This document shows positions 35,110-47,052 of a stretch of DNA of 64,000 bases, in pieces (the stretch's first letter is position 1; each line of letters begins with the position of its first letter). The notes beneath the pieces are model-generated. The model worked only from the letters and a program-made list of their open reading frames with translations, did no database searches and had not been told where the DNA came from. The stretch covers positions 930,001 to 994,000 of the forward strand of contig JAKULF010000003.1 in the NCBI GenBank assembly GCA_022661535.1, given 5' to 3'. Source of the stretch: Eutypa lata. Taxonomy: Eukaryota; Ascomycota; Sordariomycetes; Xylariales; Diatrypaceae. A program made the translations under genes and the position numbers.

Positions 35110-36652
35110 CTTGTCGGGTTGAGAAGAAGAGAGCGATACGAAGGATTATTGTCAGACGTCGAACAGAGTCACACAAGGAACGTCAAAGCTACAGTGGTAG
35201 ATAAGAAGAAGCCGACTCAGGCAGAGTCGGGCCTCCACAACAACTGAATGAAGCTGAGAGATAGATACTAGACCAGACCAGACCAGACCAGACCAGACCA
35301 GACAGACGGGTCGAAGTTGTCTGTCGTCGACGGGAGCTACACTAGTACTAGCAGCGGTTACTACTACGTAGTAGGTAGTGTAGCTTGCTTGCTAGCTGTG
35401 TAATACCTTACTAGGCGTACGGTCGGGACACACACACACTGTGACGTCGAAAGGAGGAAACAACAAAAGAGTATTTTGATGTTATAGTTAAAGCCCGAAG
35501 AGAGAAATGTCGGTATGGCTACTTTACTCAAACACTGCACAGGACTGCACTATGTATGTAAGTATGTATCTGACTCCCATGAGCATGAGCAGATCAGGTT
35601 CGTTCGTTGAATTTAGTGGGTTGCTACCGAGGAACCATCGCGGTGGGCATCCATTCCATTCTAATTAATACACGCGACGGGACGTTTATTGAAACAAAGA
35701 TTTAGATTGTTAATGCGGCAAACCTTATGAATATATGCCTGAGCTGAGAGGTATGGAAGATGAATATTACCCTCGGCACTTCGTAGTCTCTTCTCTAGGC
35801 ATAACCAGGTGGTAGGTGAGATAAGTAAAGCTAAAGAGAGTTTTGGTGGTGCCACCGCCGACGCCGATAGTGGTGGTGGTGGTGTTGGTGGTGACGATGG
35901 ATGGATGACAGCGCGCCAGACCGTTGCATTAGCGTCTACCTAGCACTAACTAATGCCTTGTAATACCGCCCTTTGGATCGCCGCCCAAATATGTAGTTAA
36001 CTAGACCCGCGCTAGCCGGGGAGATCCTGAGCCTTTCCCGTTCCAGGGTTTCACAACCTCCAGGGACCATTCCTTTAGCCACTCATGTGATGATGAGCTG
36101 CAAGTGCACGGAGCAAGGCAACCAGGCATCAGGGCATTTAACTGTGACTGCATAGCAAGTAACCAACGCTAAGCTAAGCTAAGCTTTCTTGATGATATGA
36201 CGTCGCCGTCTACATAGTTAGTGACTGCAACATACCATCTGTAAAAGTTTTCGGCAGTTTGCAGTTTTGCATGATCCTACTCTGCTGCTTATGGGAGAGA
36301 CAGGAAGGCTGCAGATTACTTACTTGCCTACCTACTTATGTACTATCCAAGTTATAACAGTTATCTTAGACATTCAGGATCAACAGGGGAGGGATCTGGA
36401 ACGTACCTACATACTTCAAAGCTTCGGATCGCTCCGAAAAGAGGCGCTTTTCTCTCTCTAACTGGTAGTTGAGGTTGCATAATCGTACCCACCCCTGAAG
36501 GAAAAGAAGAAAAAAATAAATAAGATAGCATCATGCATGCAGGGAGAACAGCAAATCAGGGGATGGATAAAGATATACATACAGAGGTTCCTCGTACGTT
36601 CAGTAAGATTACGTAAGATAACTCACCTAGATACATAGACATCCAAAACACA
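35110..36652. other. Intergenic, 1.5 kb, divergent promoters
   Basis: No gene seen. It holds a short tandem repeat of GACCA (six units, 35271-35300), an (AC)n run near 35430, and a (GGT)n run near 35870-35885. Confidence 0.55.
35271..35300. repeat. (GACCA)6 tandem repeat
   Basis: Six perfect 5-base units, followed by a partial unit. Lies upstream of the PQ-loop gene start. Confidence 0.9.
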
Positions 36653-38221
36653 ATGGATCAACACAGTACCTCTTCCGGGCCAAAGGTGGAACTGGTCGCT
36701 TCGACGCGGAACATCACGGCACGGGATGCTGCCTCGACAGCCGGAAGTGCCGTCTCCGTCAATAGGAACAACGATGGCGATGACAACAATGATGACGACG
36801 GCGTTCAGAGCTACTTCGAGTCAGCCCAGTGGACGGCAGACGGGACCACCATCCTGACATACTCGTCCTCCAACTTGATATCGGGGTACATCGTGCCGGA
36901 GGACCTCCTAGCGCCCGACAAACCGGCGCCCCTACCCCTAACCCCGCAAGCCGCGATCCAGCTCCCGGAGCCGAGCAACGCGATAGCAGCGGCGCCGTAC
37001 TTCTCCCTCGCGGAGCCCTACACGAACCAGGTCCTCGCGTCGGCGCGAGATCACCCAATCCAGCTATTCTACCTATCATCTACCCCTTCTCCTTCTCCTT
37101 CTTCCTCCCAACCCTCCTCGCCACCACCAGCAGCCTCCTACCCCTTCACCAAGACCTCCCGCTCCGAGACCTTCCTCTCCGCCACGTCGCTGATATGGCC
37201 CACGCCCGGCTCGCACTTCATCGCGGGGTCGCGCAGCCTCCTAGCCAAATTCGACGTCAGCCGCCCGGGAGCATCCTCGGAGCCCATTATCCGCGTCAAG
37301 ACAATACCCTCGGAGCGACACCTCCTAAAAGGCGGCGGCGTCGGCATGCGCGGGACCGTGTCGGCGCTGGGCGCCCAGCCGCCCGACTCCAATTACTCCG
37401 GTCTCGTCGCCGCCGGCACCTGGACCCGCTGGGTCGGGCTGTACGACTTCGGTGCCGCGGGGGAGTGCGTCGCCGCGTGGAGCGTTGCTTCTGCCGCCAC
37501 TGAGTTTCAGTACCCTTCTTCCCCCTCTTCTCCCGGAAATCAGGAAGGGGACAAGGAGCAGCAACATCATCAAAAACAAGAAGGCATAGGCGGCTCCGGC
37601 ATAACCCAAACGATCTGGAGCCCCTGCGGTAGATACCTGCTCATCGCGGAGCGCAAGTCGCGCGGGATGCTCGTGTACGACGTGCGCGTAACGGGTCGGC
37701 TCCTGGGATGTCTGACCGGGCGCGACACCGCCGACAGTAACCAGCGCGTCTCGTGCGACGTGTTTCCCGGATCTTCCTCTTCTCCTGGTGGTGGTGGTGG
37801 TGACGGGGAAGCAGGGTTTGAGGTGTGGTCGGGGGCGGCGACCGGAAGTGGCGGTGGGGGCGTAGTCAAGGTGTGGGAGGGCGTCGGCGCACGCGAGGGC
37901 GCGCACGAACCTAGCTGGGCGTGGAGGGCCTATGACGACGCTTCGACTACTGTTGGCGCTGCGTGCGTGCATCCGAGCGGCTCTGTTGTCGCGACGTGTG
38001 CTGGGTCTTGGGCTTTTACTGATGATGACAATGACGACGATGATGATGGATCCCAGTCATCATCATCATCGACTGAGATGGCTTGGATGCGAAGACGTAA
38101 TAGGGAGAGTAGTCTGAAGATTTGGAGTATATCAGCCAATAACCAGAGCGATGACCATGATGGTCGCGGCGTCTCCAGGGAACCCGTTGAGGGAGATGGT
38201 AGAAATACCAATAGATTATGA
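36653..38221 (+). CDS. WD40 protein of the WRAP53/TCAB1-Swt21 group
   Basis: Intronless, 522 aa. WD40-like blades can be followed: FESAQWTADGTTILTYSSSNLISGYIVPEDL (about 52-85), ETFLSATSLIWPTPGSHFIAGSRSLLAKFDVSR (about 170-205), GTVSALGAQ..YSGLVAAGTWTRWVGLYDFG, ITQTIWSPCGRYLLIAERKSRGMLVYDVR, and VVATCAGSWAF near the end. The block order and the 'QWTADG...ISGYIVPEDLL' opening fit the fungal homologues of WRAP53/TCAB1 and yeast Swt21. These are linked to small nuclear/telomerase RNP handling in animals and to splicing in yeast. Low-complexity insertions (Ser/Pro, Gly, Asp runs) are long, and blade boundaries are not exact. Confidence 0.75.
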   Translation: MDQHSTSSGPKVELVASTRNITARDAASTAGSAVSVNRNNDGDDNNDDDGVQSYFESAQWTADGTTILTYSSSNLISGYIVPEDLLAPDKPAPLPLTPQAAIQLPEPSNAIAAAPYFSLAEPYTNQVLASARDHPIQLFYLSSTPSPSPSSSQPSSPPPAASYPFTKTSRSETFLSATSLIWPTPGSHFIAGSRSLLAKFDVSRPGASSEPIIRVKTIPSERHLLKGGGVGMRGTVSALGAQPPDSNYSGLVAAGTWTRWVGLYDFGAAGECVAAWSVASAATEFQYPSSPSSPGNQEGDKEQQHHQKQEGIGGSGITQTIWSPCGRYLLIAERKSRGMLVYDVRVTGRLLGCLTGRDTADSNQRVSCDVFPGSSSSPGGGGGDGEAGFEVWSGAATGSGGGGVVKVWEGVGAREGAHEPSWAWRAYDDASTTVGAACVHPSGSVVATCAGSWAFTDDDNDDDDDGSQSSSSSTEMAWMRRRNRESSLKIWSISANNQSDDHDGRGVSREPVEGDGRNTNRL

Positions 38222-38616
38222 TACCCGTGTTGGGTGCAGTCGATCAATACTCGAGGACTTGTGTTAGTTGAACTTGTGCTAATCACCAAAGTGGTAACGA
38301 GAACGAGTTTGCAACGATCGTGTATTAAAGAGGTCGTGCAAAACCCTCCGCGACATAAGAGAGCCTAAATACTTGACAAGCCCAAATAGCTATAGAGCTA
38401 TTTCCATATAGCTCAATCAAAGTTGCCTGTACCCCAGTCAGCTACGTCGATGATATGCTACATGACGTTATACATGAGCCTCGTCTCTTCAATATTCTCC
38501 CCCTCTTTTTCTAGCAAGGAGCACTATCTCTCAGCTCAAGCTACATAACCTCAAACATTCAGCTCAATAACCGTTTCCCTTCCCAATATGTACGGAGGCA
38601 TTGTGTCCCATCCATC
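38222..38616. other. Convergent intergenic region
   Basis: About 400 bases between two gene ends; nothing supported. Confidence 0.5.
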
Positions 38617-41518
38617 CTAAGCGTGACCATCGTGAAGCGGTAGGTATGAGCCCCATCGAGTATCTACTACATTACTCACACGTGTCAATACATTCTCTCC
38701 ACCTAGTATGCCCTTAAACATCCACAGTCTCTCAGTGGCTGGCATTCTAATGAATTGCGACAAACCAAACTGACCAAGCTCCTCACCGGACTCTTCATCA
38801 GGGGCCTTCAACAATGCAGGGATGGCCTGGGCCGCATACGCGTTCAGACCCGCCCGACGAAGGTAGAGCTCCCACAGTGACTCCTCCGAAAGTAACATGC
38901 TTTGGATATCAGCTGCCTCGCATGAATGTTGAATAATGAACGATACGAGCCATTTAGCCAGCGTATCATCACCACCACCAATATAGTAGGTCTGTCCGCC
39001 GGTGTTCAAACCTGCTACGAACCCCGAGAAATCTGCATAACCCTCATATTCAGAGGGGCTGAGGCTGCGTACTGTCTCGTCGGTTCTGTTTCCTTCTGAG
39101 ACAAGAACTATGAGATGCTCATATCGCAGAGCTACACTCGAGAGATGCTCGCGAATCGCTGCGTTGCCCTTGTGGCCCGGCAGCGGTTTCTGGATAGCTT
39201 TTAGAAGCGTTGTGAGTACAATACCCGTTGCAGGCGACACGATAATGTCTGCTTCTGCTGCTAAGGGAGAAACTACCGGGGATCGGGATACTGAGTTGCG
39301 CTCCCACGCCACCGAATCCCACCGGTTGAAGTCCCGTTCAATGATCGTGATACTAGGATACAATCGTGTGAGACGTGAGAAAATGCTACGACTCAATGAC
39401 AAAGACTTAATGATCGTGACAGGGCTTGAGGGAAGGTTAAGAGGCGGGCATGGCGCCGGTGTTGTGTCTGTCAGTGAAGCTTCAGCTGGCGGTGTGCTGT
39501 GTTTGGCCTGGTACGAAACAGGATGGGGTGTTTTGACCATGGAGATCTCCGTTTCACTTTGTGCGTTATTCGTAACTGGGAAGAAGGAACTTTTGGAGTG
39601 TTTTTGTCGCTTGGCCGTGCGGATGTCAATGTAGTTAGATAGTAGAGTTGCTGCAGCAGATGCATCATCGTCTCTAACGAGCAAGCTAGCGGGTTTGTTT
39701 GGTTTCTGGAGAGAGGGCTTCTCGGGACGTTCCATCAAATTTCCTGGCAATCGTATCAAATCCACAGGAGATGGTGAGTTCGATCTTGCTGCATCCATCT
39801 CGGCCCGTCGTTTCCTTACGAGAGAATCTATATCGCCCTTTGTTTCTTGTTCTACAATGGGCTCAAGCTCCTCCCAGTCATCTTCTTGATCTTGAAGGAT
39901 TGCCAAGCCTGGCTGTTTCCATACGAAGTCGGCACTTGTTGGAAGCTCAGAAGAGAGTACAAAGTCGATAAACGGTCTTGAAACCCCGTTGTCTTCGATG
40001 GTTTCTTGTAGTGAAATATGAGTAAACCCTTCAGATACCGGAACCCAACTGAGCTTGTTCTCAGATTTCGATGCTCCAGGCCATGGTGAAATATTAAAGA
40101 CACAAGATGTTTCACGAATCCAGTTCCATTGCGACGAGGGATCCAGGGAAATCTTCTCCCACTCCTGCTCTGGCACTGTGAAATCCAAGACAGGTATAGG
40201 TATTCTCGCCTCAGCATCAGAAGCCTGCAAGTACTCCTGCTCGATTGTTTTGATCGAGCGCTCAGATTGTTCCTCTAGCGCCGACATAACGTCGTCGCTC
40301 AAGATACCATCCGGGTCCTTTTCGCCTCGAGCATCGAGGATATTAGAAGACTGATGGATTTTTAAATTCTTAGATAGGTCTTCCGTGTCAATGTTGGAGC
40401 TGAATACTGTCGGAGAAGATAACTCTGGTGTTAGAGGTCCCTCCGCACGGAGTGTGTCAAGTTTTGGTTGATCCAAGCTGGGTGGGCTGATGAATGGGGC
40501 GCCGCTGAGAGGCAACGTTTCTAAGTCGCCGAAGTCTAATTGATAGGAGCTATTGTCTTGTACATCATCCTGCAGTATGCTCGACTCCGCTTTACGAAGG
40601 TCCTCGTCAAGTAACGTACTTGGGTCTGACGGTATGAGAACCTCACAGACTTCGGCATCAGGGACAAAAGGGCTATCGTGGTGGTCGATTGGCATAAGTA
40701 GTGGTGTAATGGATAGCTGTCGCAGAGCCTTAATCATCGTCAGTCCTATATTCATAAAAGTAATCTTCGAATGGCATGCTCACCATATTCCGCGGCAAAT
40801 TGGAGTCATGGTCAACGTCATACTTGAGACTCTCATACGATTCATTCCTGAGCTGTTGTGTGAGGTAACTCACAGCTTCTCGCGAAATACATAACTTCTC
40901 ATTGCGACTCGCTCTAGCTAGTTCTTTTGCAAACCGGTAAGCACTATCTGGAAAGGACAGGCCTTCGTCATTGGCCTCGTCCAGAAGCTGTGGGGGTATG
41001 TTTTCACAATCTATGGAAGAACTGTTCTTGAGAGAGATGGACCTAAAGTACTCCCGACAGTCATACTCATGGTCGGTACGAAGGAGTGGTGGTTCTATTT
41101 TCAATTGCGCTAACCTAGGCTGAGACTGGATATTCAGAGAAACAACCACTTCATCAACATTGCGATCAAGACGTATATCTTCTCCCAGAGAACCTAGGCA
41201 TTGATCTGGGGACTGCGAACGGTCCGTAAGGTACTCATGGATTGGAGGGAGAAGGGAAGTGGAAGTACCCAATGACGGAAGGTGGGTATCACAGCTCAAG
41301 CCATCTAGGTCTGCGTCGAAGTTAGGGGCGAGTGGAGTGACATTTGAGAGTCTAGCAGAGACGAACTGGCCCTCCGAGTCGACAGTCAAACCACTGACGC
41401 GAGAATATTCGTCCACTGATAGTTCATTTTGGAAGTAAGACCTGTATGGGAGCCGCAGCCTAGCTGCCTCACCTTTCGAATGGGCAGAATGACGCTGTTG
41501 ATGTCTGTGGGTTTCCAT
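38617..41518 (-). CDS. Large conserved fungal protein of unknown function (DUF7102-like)
   Basis: Exons complement of 40784-41518 and 38617-40728; 948 aa. The 55 nt intron (GTGAGC donor, CTGAC branch, AAG acceptor) joins two long frames that otherwise overlap out of phase. The first 600 residues are acidic and mostly disordered. The C-terminal 300 residues are compact: ITIIERDFNRWDSV, ADIIVSPATGIVLTTLLKAIQKPLPG, LRYEHLIVLVSEG, and GGQTYYIGGGDDTLAKWLVSFI. This alternates strands and helices like a nuclease/helicase-related fold of the ERCC4/XPF type. That resemblance is my inference; I cannot see an intact ERKxxxD site. Such a domain is also found in meiotic Zip2/SHOC1 proteins, which would be worth testing. 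Confidence 0.7.
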
Positions 41519-42716
41519 ACTATCTCCCGATATCGATATTTGAAACAGATAGTGAGGCTTGAGGTCATGCAGGTCATCCCATATGGCAAACCTGCAGGTG
41601 CTCGAGTTTGCGATTGCGAAATATTGATTTTATGATGGTCTGATCATGAAGACAGTGTGAGGTAGGCAGCAAACTTCCATTTACCTAATATTTGTAATAT
41701 TCGCAAGCGTACTTCAAGTTTTGCCCAATAGAATGCATGGGATAGGCGAGGTAGGCGAGGCAGGAGAGGCAGGCACAAACATCAATGCTCACGACACGTT
41801 AGCACCTGCAGGATGTAGCTACCTAAGTATTTGGAACCTTCAACTATTTCCAAGGTGATGATGAATACTGGCTAGAATACCTTCCTGCTAGTAATATATA
41901 CATACTAACACAGTTACCAACATGTTACACTCAGTAGACTCAATTGGAAGTGGATTCACAGGCATGCATGTATTTACGCCCCTTAAGTTTATAAGCATAT
42001 ATACCCAATGAGCTATGCATGTAGGCTGGCTTTTTAATGCAGCGAGATGTATGTATAACCTTTTGCTGTAATATGTAGGTAGGCCTCAAATTAGACTCCA
42101 GAGGTCTAGAACACCTAGGATGTGTTACTCAATGCAACCTCGCATATGCAAGTCGCATGTATTAATATGACTTCTCTTGTCCCCTCCTGTCGTTGTCTCT
42201 AGACAATTAGAGAAGCCTAGGTAATTGGTGGCTTAGGAAGTGTTGTGCGAGCAAGCAAAGAGCTACGTGTATGTATGATCAAGCCTCTTGATGGTAAAGG
42301 GGTCTCGACTTCTGTTGCCCCTGATCTGACACTGATAAAATCAATGCTGCAACACCATCCCGCATTGACACCAGCTTGTGCCGGGAAAAACATAATGCTA
42401 TTGGTACTTATTTTGAATCATGGTATTGTATTATGTAGATAATGAAGAATTGACTTAGCTCACTGTACCAGGGTGCTGGTTTTCTCTAATGTCTTAGAAC
42501 CTTTCGACATCCTGATGTGTGAAATTATGTTTGGAACCCCTTTCATGTCTTCGCATAATTCCGAGTACCTTGTGATAATTATTTAACCCTGGTCACGATA
42601 TTCTTCACGGCCCCTATACATCTATAATACCAAACCCCTTTGAAAATGTCCACAGGAGTTCACACTAGTCTTATATCATTGATCTGCCCTGTGACCATTC
42701 TCGTTCTCCTGTTGAT
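41519..42716. other. Intergenic, 1.2 kb
   Basis: Divergent promoter region. AT-moderate with many tac/gta motifs. An ATG at 42646 opens an overlapping 46-codon frame out of phase with the MARVEL gene; it may be an upstream ORF. Confidence 0.45.
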
Positions 42717-43388
42717 ATGGGCGTTGGAGGCCTTACTGCCCGGGGTGTACCTTCTTTACCCAAGTGGCTCATCTACACCAAGATAGCCATTGTCATACTT
42801 TCCGTGATAATTCTGGCATTAGCGGCATATGCCAACTCGATACATGGGGGTTACTCATATTACTATTCGTCTGGGGCGCCCAACTTTCTAATATTTCTAG
42901 TCAGTATCTACCCCCCTACATGATAGAATCACCGCAACCTAACAAGGTTGTAGGCCATTTTCACATGGATCGTCTATGGTGGGTCCATTGCAATTGAAGT
43001 ATGGGCCCCTGGATGGTATATCCGTTTCGCCATTTTCGTAACTTACATTCTTACCACGATATTCTGGCTGGCTGGGTGGGCTTGGGCGGCATCATGGGCG
43101 TCATTCATTCTTTCACACGTACAGTACTATGGGCCATATAGAAGATATGTGTCAGCCATGGCTGCTTGCGCAGGTATCGGCGCAGTTGCCTGGGTTATCA
43201 CAATTGTCAATCTCGTATTTCTCTGCATGGCATTTTTACGAGAAACAGAACCTGGAGCAAACGAAAACATAGAACTTGGGGACACTCAAAATTTAGCACC
43301 AAACATCAACGATCCAATTCAACTTCAGCTACAACCCCTCACTATCGAGCAGCCCGTTCGGGAGGACACCCGTACACAAACATTGTAA
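42717..43388 (+). CDS. MARVEL-like four-helix membrane protein
   Basis: Exons 42717-42899 and 42954-43388 (205 aa); 54 nt intron, phase 0. Four hydrophobic helices: WLIYTKIAIVILSVIILALAAYA, FLIFLAIFTWIVYGGSIAIEVWA, IRFAIFVTYILTTIFWLAGWAWA, and ACAGIGAVAWVITIVNLVFLCMAF. The MGVGGLTARGVPSLPKWL opening and the WAWAASWAS segment are typical of fungal MARVEL-domain proteins, which sit in the plasma membrane or eisosomes and organise membrane domains. A polar cytoplasmic tail follows. The ATG at 42717 starts directly with the family opening. Confidence 0.78.
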
Positions 43389-46039
43389 ACCAAATAGATA
43401 TATTGACGTGCATTGTTTAATTATTCTATTTGAAAATGCACTTAATGGTAGAACAACGCATTTTGATCTTAGACAACTATTTTGCATTTGATTATATGCA
43501 GGAGATCCAAGACTGCAGAGGACTGCCCCTACCTTACGAATCTAGCACAACAAGGAACGTAGGCATGAGTCACTGTCCTAGTATGGCAAGAGCGATGTCA
43601 ACCTCAACATAGACTACATCCCGCTCCACTCAAGTAAATGCCCACGACTAATGCTACATCTACACAATTTCACACACATGATGGTCCTGTTGTTCCTGGT
43701 GGAAATAGTACTCCGCTCTGCAACAGTCCAAACCCACCCATAGTGCCACAGTTCTAGTGTCTAGGTAGTCTGCCAATATCACCAGGCCTAACATAGCTCC
43801 CTGACCCCTAGACTATGAGTGCTACACGTAATACCTTTGACACATAGGTAGTCACCTATGAGATTCCAATCACCATTGGATGAACCAACGCACGTTCCTT
43901 GTCTCTGACAAGGAGCTTTCTCCTACCCAGAGATAGACAAACCTCTGCCCACAATGACGAGCCTGGGCACTCATTCAGGAATCATCATGCAGCAACCTTG
44001 ACGGCAATGACTGAATATTCGCCTCTGGGTGGACCTACTAAAGGGTAATGAGACTCACTATTTACAAATAATTTACAAATAATACCGCATGTGCTCTCTA
44101 TTCGAAACCGCACGGTATTGTCTACTGCTTCATACCTGCATCACTCCTGACCGGCAAGTCTACGGGATGGATAGGGGTACATCGCGCCGCGGGCAAATAC
44201 ACTAGGGGAGAGCGAGTACTCAAGGAATATGACTTGCAAGCAGATTTCCTTTCAAAATGACAAACATAGAGTCACCAGGTGGCCTAGCGGGTGGATAATC
44301 GCACTTTTCGTTTTCATTCCGAGGCGAAAACGGGCGCTATGACGCGATATATCGAGAATTATTCATCCTATATATTCGAATCGCCCCTCCTTCTCGGGCG
44401 TCCGTGCATTCGTCCAGCTATTTAACCCTCGGCCTCGAACGATTTCCGGGAACCTTTTCTTTTCCCAAATTATTTCTTGGAGATTATCGTTTTTGCATAG
44501 TCCGCGTTCCGGGGATATTTTCCTCGGGCAACGAGGATAGCTTCAGCTTTCTCGTACCTTCTTGGACTGCTCTTTCCTTGCATCTTACTTGTTCCCCTTC
44601 ATGCCCTCCTTCAACCACTTGGCCTAGTTGCCCAGGTTGTTGGTAGGCATCACCAACATCACACTTCTAGACTTGTTGCATCCATCACAGCATCACCACC
44701 TTGGGTAGACCTCAACACAACACAGCATCGACGACAACAACCTTACCACTCTACACCTCACTTGTCACTACTGGTATGCTACCTTGATACCCAAGCAGTT
44801 GACTAGTGGCCTTGGGTAAGTAACCTCATACACTCATATATATCTAGTTGGATCTACTAACAACGTTACCAGTTGTGCAACATCGGGCGGGTCACATGAC
44901 TTGAGGCTCGGCCGGTTCTTCGGTGTTGCAGTCGGTCCATAGGAACCACCCGGCTCAAAGGCCCGCAGAACACCCCACAGCCTTGTGCTACTACTACGCG
45001 AGTGTTGCCCTCCTATCATTGCTGCTATCATGCATGGCGCCGCTAACACTCATGCAGCAGGCTCGGGAGGTCTTCATGACTATGTCAGCACAAGCTTGCT
45101 GAAATAGTCATTGAGTGATTCAATTGTGTCGACCGCCTCTCGCTTGTCTACCTGTAGACAATTGTCTCACAGCTAGTCATTGGGCATACCAGGCTATATT
45201 ATCACGATGATCGCTAGGATTGGTAGGTACATATCCAACAGATTCAATTGATTAGTGCTCACACTTATTCTTATACAGGTCACTTGGGTCTACTCTGGGC
45301 ATTTTGCTGTGTTGTCATCAAGTATGATTTGGATATCGTCAAGTATATACACTGTTGCCTTCTTCCCATACCCTGCCACCTATGCTAACATCCTCTTACT
45401 CCAGAGTGTGGGTTCACTGTTCGGACCGTTTGTTATGGTGGCTCCATGCTGTTTGGAAGTCTCTAAGTAAGTTCACCACCATACTCCTTCCGCTTCTACC
45501 ACCCCTCTGCCTACTCGAGCCATGATCCATGCTGACTCCGACCATCCCTCAACAGGCAACCGCTTGCACTCTCCTATGTTCCTCTCGACTCCGTTCTCAG
45601 GCATCACGCCTCCGTATCGGGTAGTCGTGTACACATGGGTACTCTTGGAGCATAGAGTTGGTACGATATGACCTCTCCTCAACCTGTAGGGGAGAGTTGG
45701 TCACAAAAAGATGTTAGCAAAAAAACTCATAAAAGAAAACAAGAGAAAAAATTTGAAAAGAAAAAAACCAAATTGGGTTGGGAGGGCGGGCATACTTAAA
45801 AAAAAAGAACAAAAAAATGGTAAACTGAGAAAATCAAAAAAAAACTTAGAAAATCAGTAGCGACACCGGCAAGGACACCTGGCGCCCACGGACACCACGA
45901 CCACGACAACGGCCACGAACGACGGCCTCGACTGATGGACTCGGCGACTACCCTGACCCCATTGTGCAGGACCTTGTTTACCATCTCCTCCGCGTACCTA
46001 GCTCCGAGATTCCTTTGTATTTCCTCGGTCTCTATCGGT
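43389..46039. other. Gene-poor accessory stretch, 2.6 kb
   Basis: No intact gene. Around 44280-44620 there is GC/AT-alternating sequence with inverted segments (ttttcgttttc / gaggcgaaaacg near 44306-44332). The stretch 44640-45700 looks like decayed LTR or gag-type repeat DNA but has no diagnostic motif. Bases 45700-45860 are A-rich. Confidence 0.4.
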
Positions 46040-46045
46040 TCTGTT

Positions 46046-46137
46046 CTTGCTCTTGCAACTCCACGTCAGTAGTGTTGGGTGAATTAGTACTAACGAACAC
46101 CCAATTAGTATTCGAAGTCATTGTCGACGAGGATCTT
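46046..46137 (+). repeat. Inverted repeat, left arm
   Basis: About 92 bases that are the near-perfect reverse complement of 46396-46486. The shared sequence encodes CSCNSTSVVLGELVLTN in one frame and is part of the small membrane-protein family. Confidence 0.85.
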
Positions 46138-46345
46138 TCTACTCATAACCTGCTTATACATTATCTCCTACCTTTACGTTCGACATACGAACCCATCTGT
46201 GGCAACCCCACAGTATCCTGAAGACCCGCCCGATGAGAGCGACCTCTCAGAGAGCGACCTCTCAGAGAGCGACCTCTCAGAGAGCGACGGTGATGAGAGC
46301 GATGGTGATGATCAGGAAGCTGAGGATCTGCAGGAGCAAGAGTAA
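46121..46345 (+). pseudogene. Small transmembrane protein family, copy A (partial)
   Basis: A hydrophobic segment (LLITCLYIISYLYV) is followed by PEDPPDESDLSE and an acidic tail ending EDLQEQE, then a GTAAGT donor-like sequence. The end matches copy C at 52165 (PEDPPEQE, then the same flanking GTAAGT...AACTA...TAGCTAGATCCTCGTC). The tail has a 15-base tandem repeat encoding SDLSE (three units, about 46235-46286), giving Asp/Ser/Glu repeats. The 5' end does not contain the MADMAF start seen in copies B and C, so this copy looks truncated or rearranged. Function unknown. Confidence 0.45.
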
Positions 46346-46379
46346 GTAAATATAGCGGTATAAAATCCTATCAAAGATT

Positions 46380-46640
46380 CTAACTAAAAGTAGCTAGATC
46401 CTCGTCAGAACCGACTTCGAGTACTAACTGGGCGTTCGTTAATACTAATTCCCCCAACACTACTGACGTGGAGTTGCAAGAGCAAGAGCAAGCATCGAGG
46501 AGATATGAAAGGATTACTAGTACGAAGAGTATGAGGGTGGTAGGCAATGAGCCTTCAACTTCAATGTCCATATTGGACACGTGGATAATGTTAAAGGCCA
46601 TGTCTGCCATGATGTAGGTGTTGATTTGAAGATAATTCAA
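46380..46640 (-). pseudogene. Small transmembrane protein family, copy B
   Basis: On the minus strand from the ATG at 46610: MADMAFNIIHVSNMDIEVEGSLPTT, followed by a hydrophobic helix (LILFVLVILSYLLDA) and then the CSCNSTSVVLGELVL segment that is inverted against copy A. The first 16 residues are identical to copy C. The ending differs from copy C, so copy B is either a chimera made by the inversion or retains an exon that C lost. The family is unrecognised. Confidence 0.45.
46396..46486 (-). repeat. Inverted repeat, right arm
   Basis: Reverse complement of 46046-46137 with few mismatches; about 260 bases separate the arms. Confidence 0.85.
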
Positions 46641-47012
46641 TCAAGGTAGGTCCTCCGCAGGGTACGGGTAGCAGTCCTCAACTTCGCCAATCCCTTCGGC
46701 CGAGCCAATGGCCACGAAGTCGTCGTTCTCGCCACCCCCGTCGATGTCCAGCGGCCTCCAGCTGCTCACCCAGCTGTCACCGCCTCCGACGCCACCGCCT
46801 GCACCGTCTCCAGCCTCACCGCCAGCGCCCTGGTTCAAGTCCAGCAGAGGAAGGACCACCGAGTCAAGATGATTAGTCGAGTGAAATCTTGATGGTGATT
46901 CAGAAGATTGGGAGGCTTGAAGGATCGCCGGTGAGAAGGACTGAGTTTTGTAGTTCGCGATTCCCTTGACAGAGATCCAGCCTATCAACACATTGTAGAT
47001 AGGAACAGTCAA
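46641..47012 (-). CDS. Hypothetical antisense-linked ORF (family X, copy 1)
   Basis: 123 aa, unrecognised: MTVPIYNVLIGWISVKGIAN... then a Ser-rich part, VVLPLLDLNQ, a Gly-rich run and an acidic end. The start region recurs at 47053-47159 (other strand) and 52652-52740 (same strand) with a conserved reading frame (VPIYSVLIGWISDKGIANSKTQ), which argues that it is, or was, coding. It lies 30 bases after copy B on the same strand. It could be an exon of a larger gene. Confidence 0.4.
   Translation of the reverse strand: MTVPIYNVLIGWISVKGIANYKTQSFSPAILQASQSSESPSRFHSTNHLDSVVLPLLDLNQGAGGEAGDGAGGGVGGGDSWVSSWRPLDIDGGGENDDFVAIGSAEGIGEVEDCYPYPAEDLP
46902..47008. repeat. 107 bp inverted duplication, left arm
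   Basis: Pairs with 47053-47159 in inverted orientation; 44 base spacer. The arms are clearly similar with scattered substitutions. Confidence 0.88.
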
Positions 47013-47052
47013 GGAAATCGTTGTTATGAACTCAACGTATAGTAGTCATTTC

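Noticed and set aside
35271..35300. CRISPR-like or direct-repeat array
   Set aside because: Units are 5 bases without spacers; it is a simple tandem repeat in a eukaryotic genome.
40730..41518. Two separate overlapping genes at 38.6-41.5 kb
   Set aside because: A canonical 55 nt intron joins the two frames in phase, so a single gene is the better model.
44820..45050. Possible LTR-retrotransposon start near 44820
   Set aside because: Sequence looks repeat-like, but I found no paired LTR, primer-binding site or gag/pol motif that would support the call.
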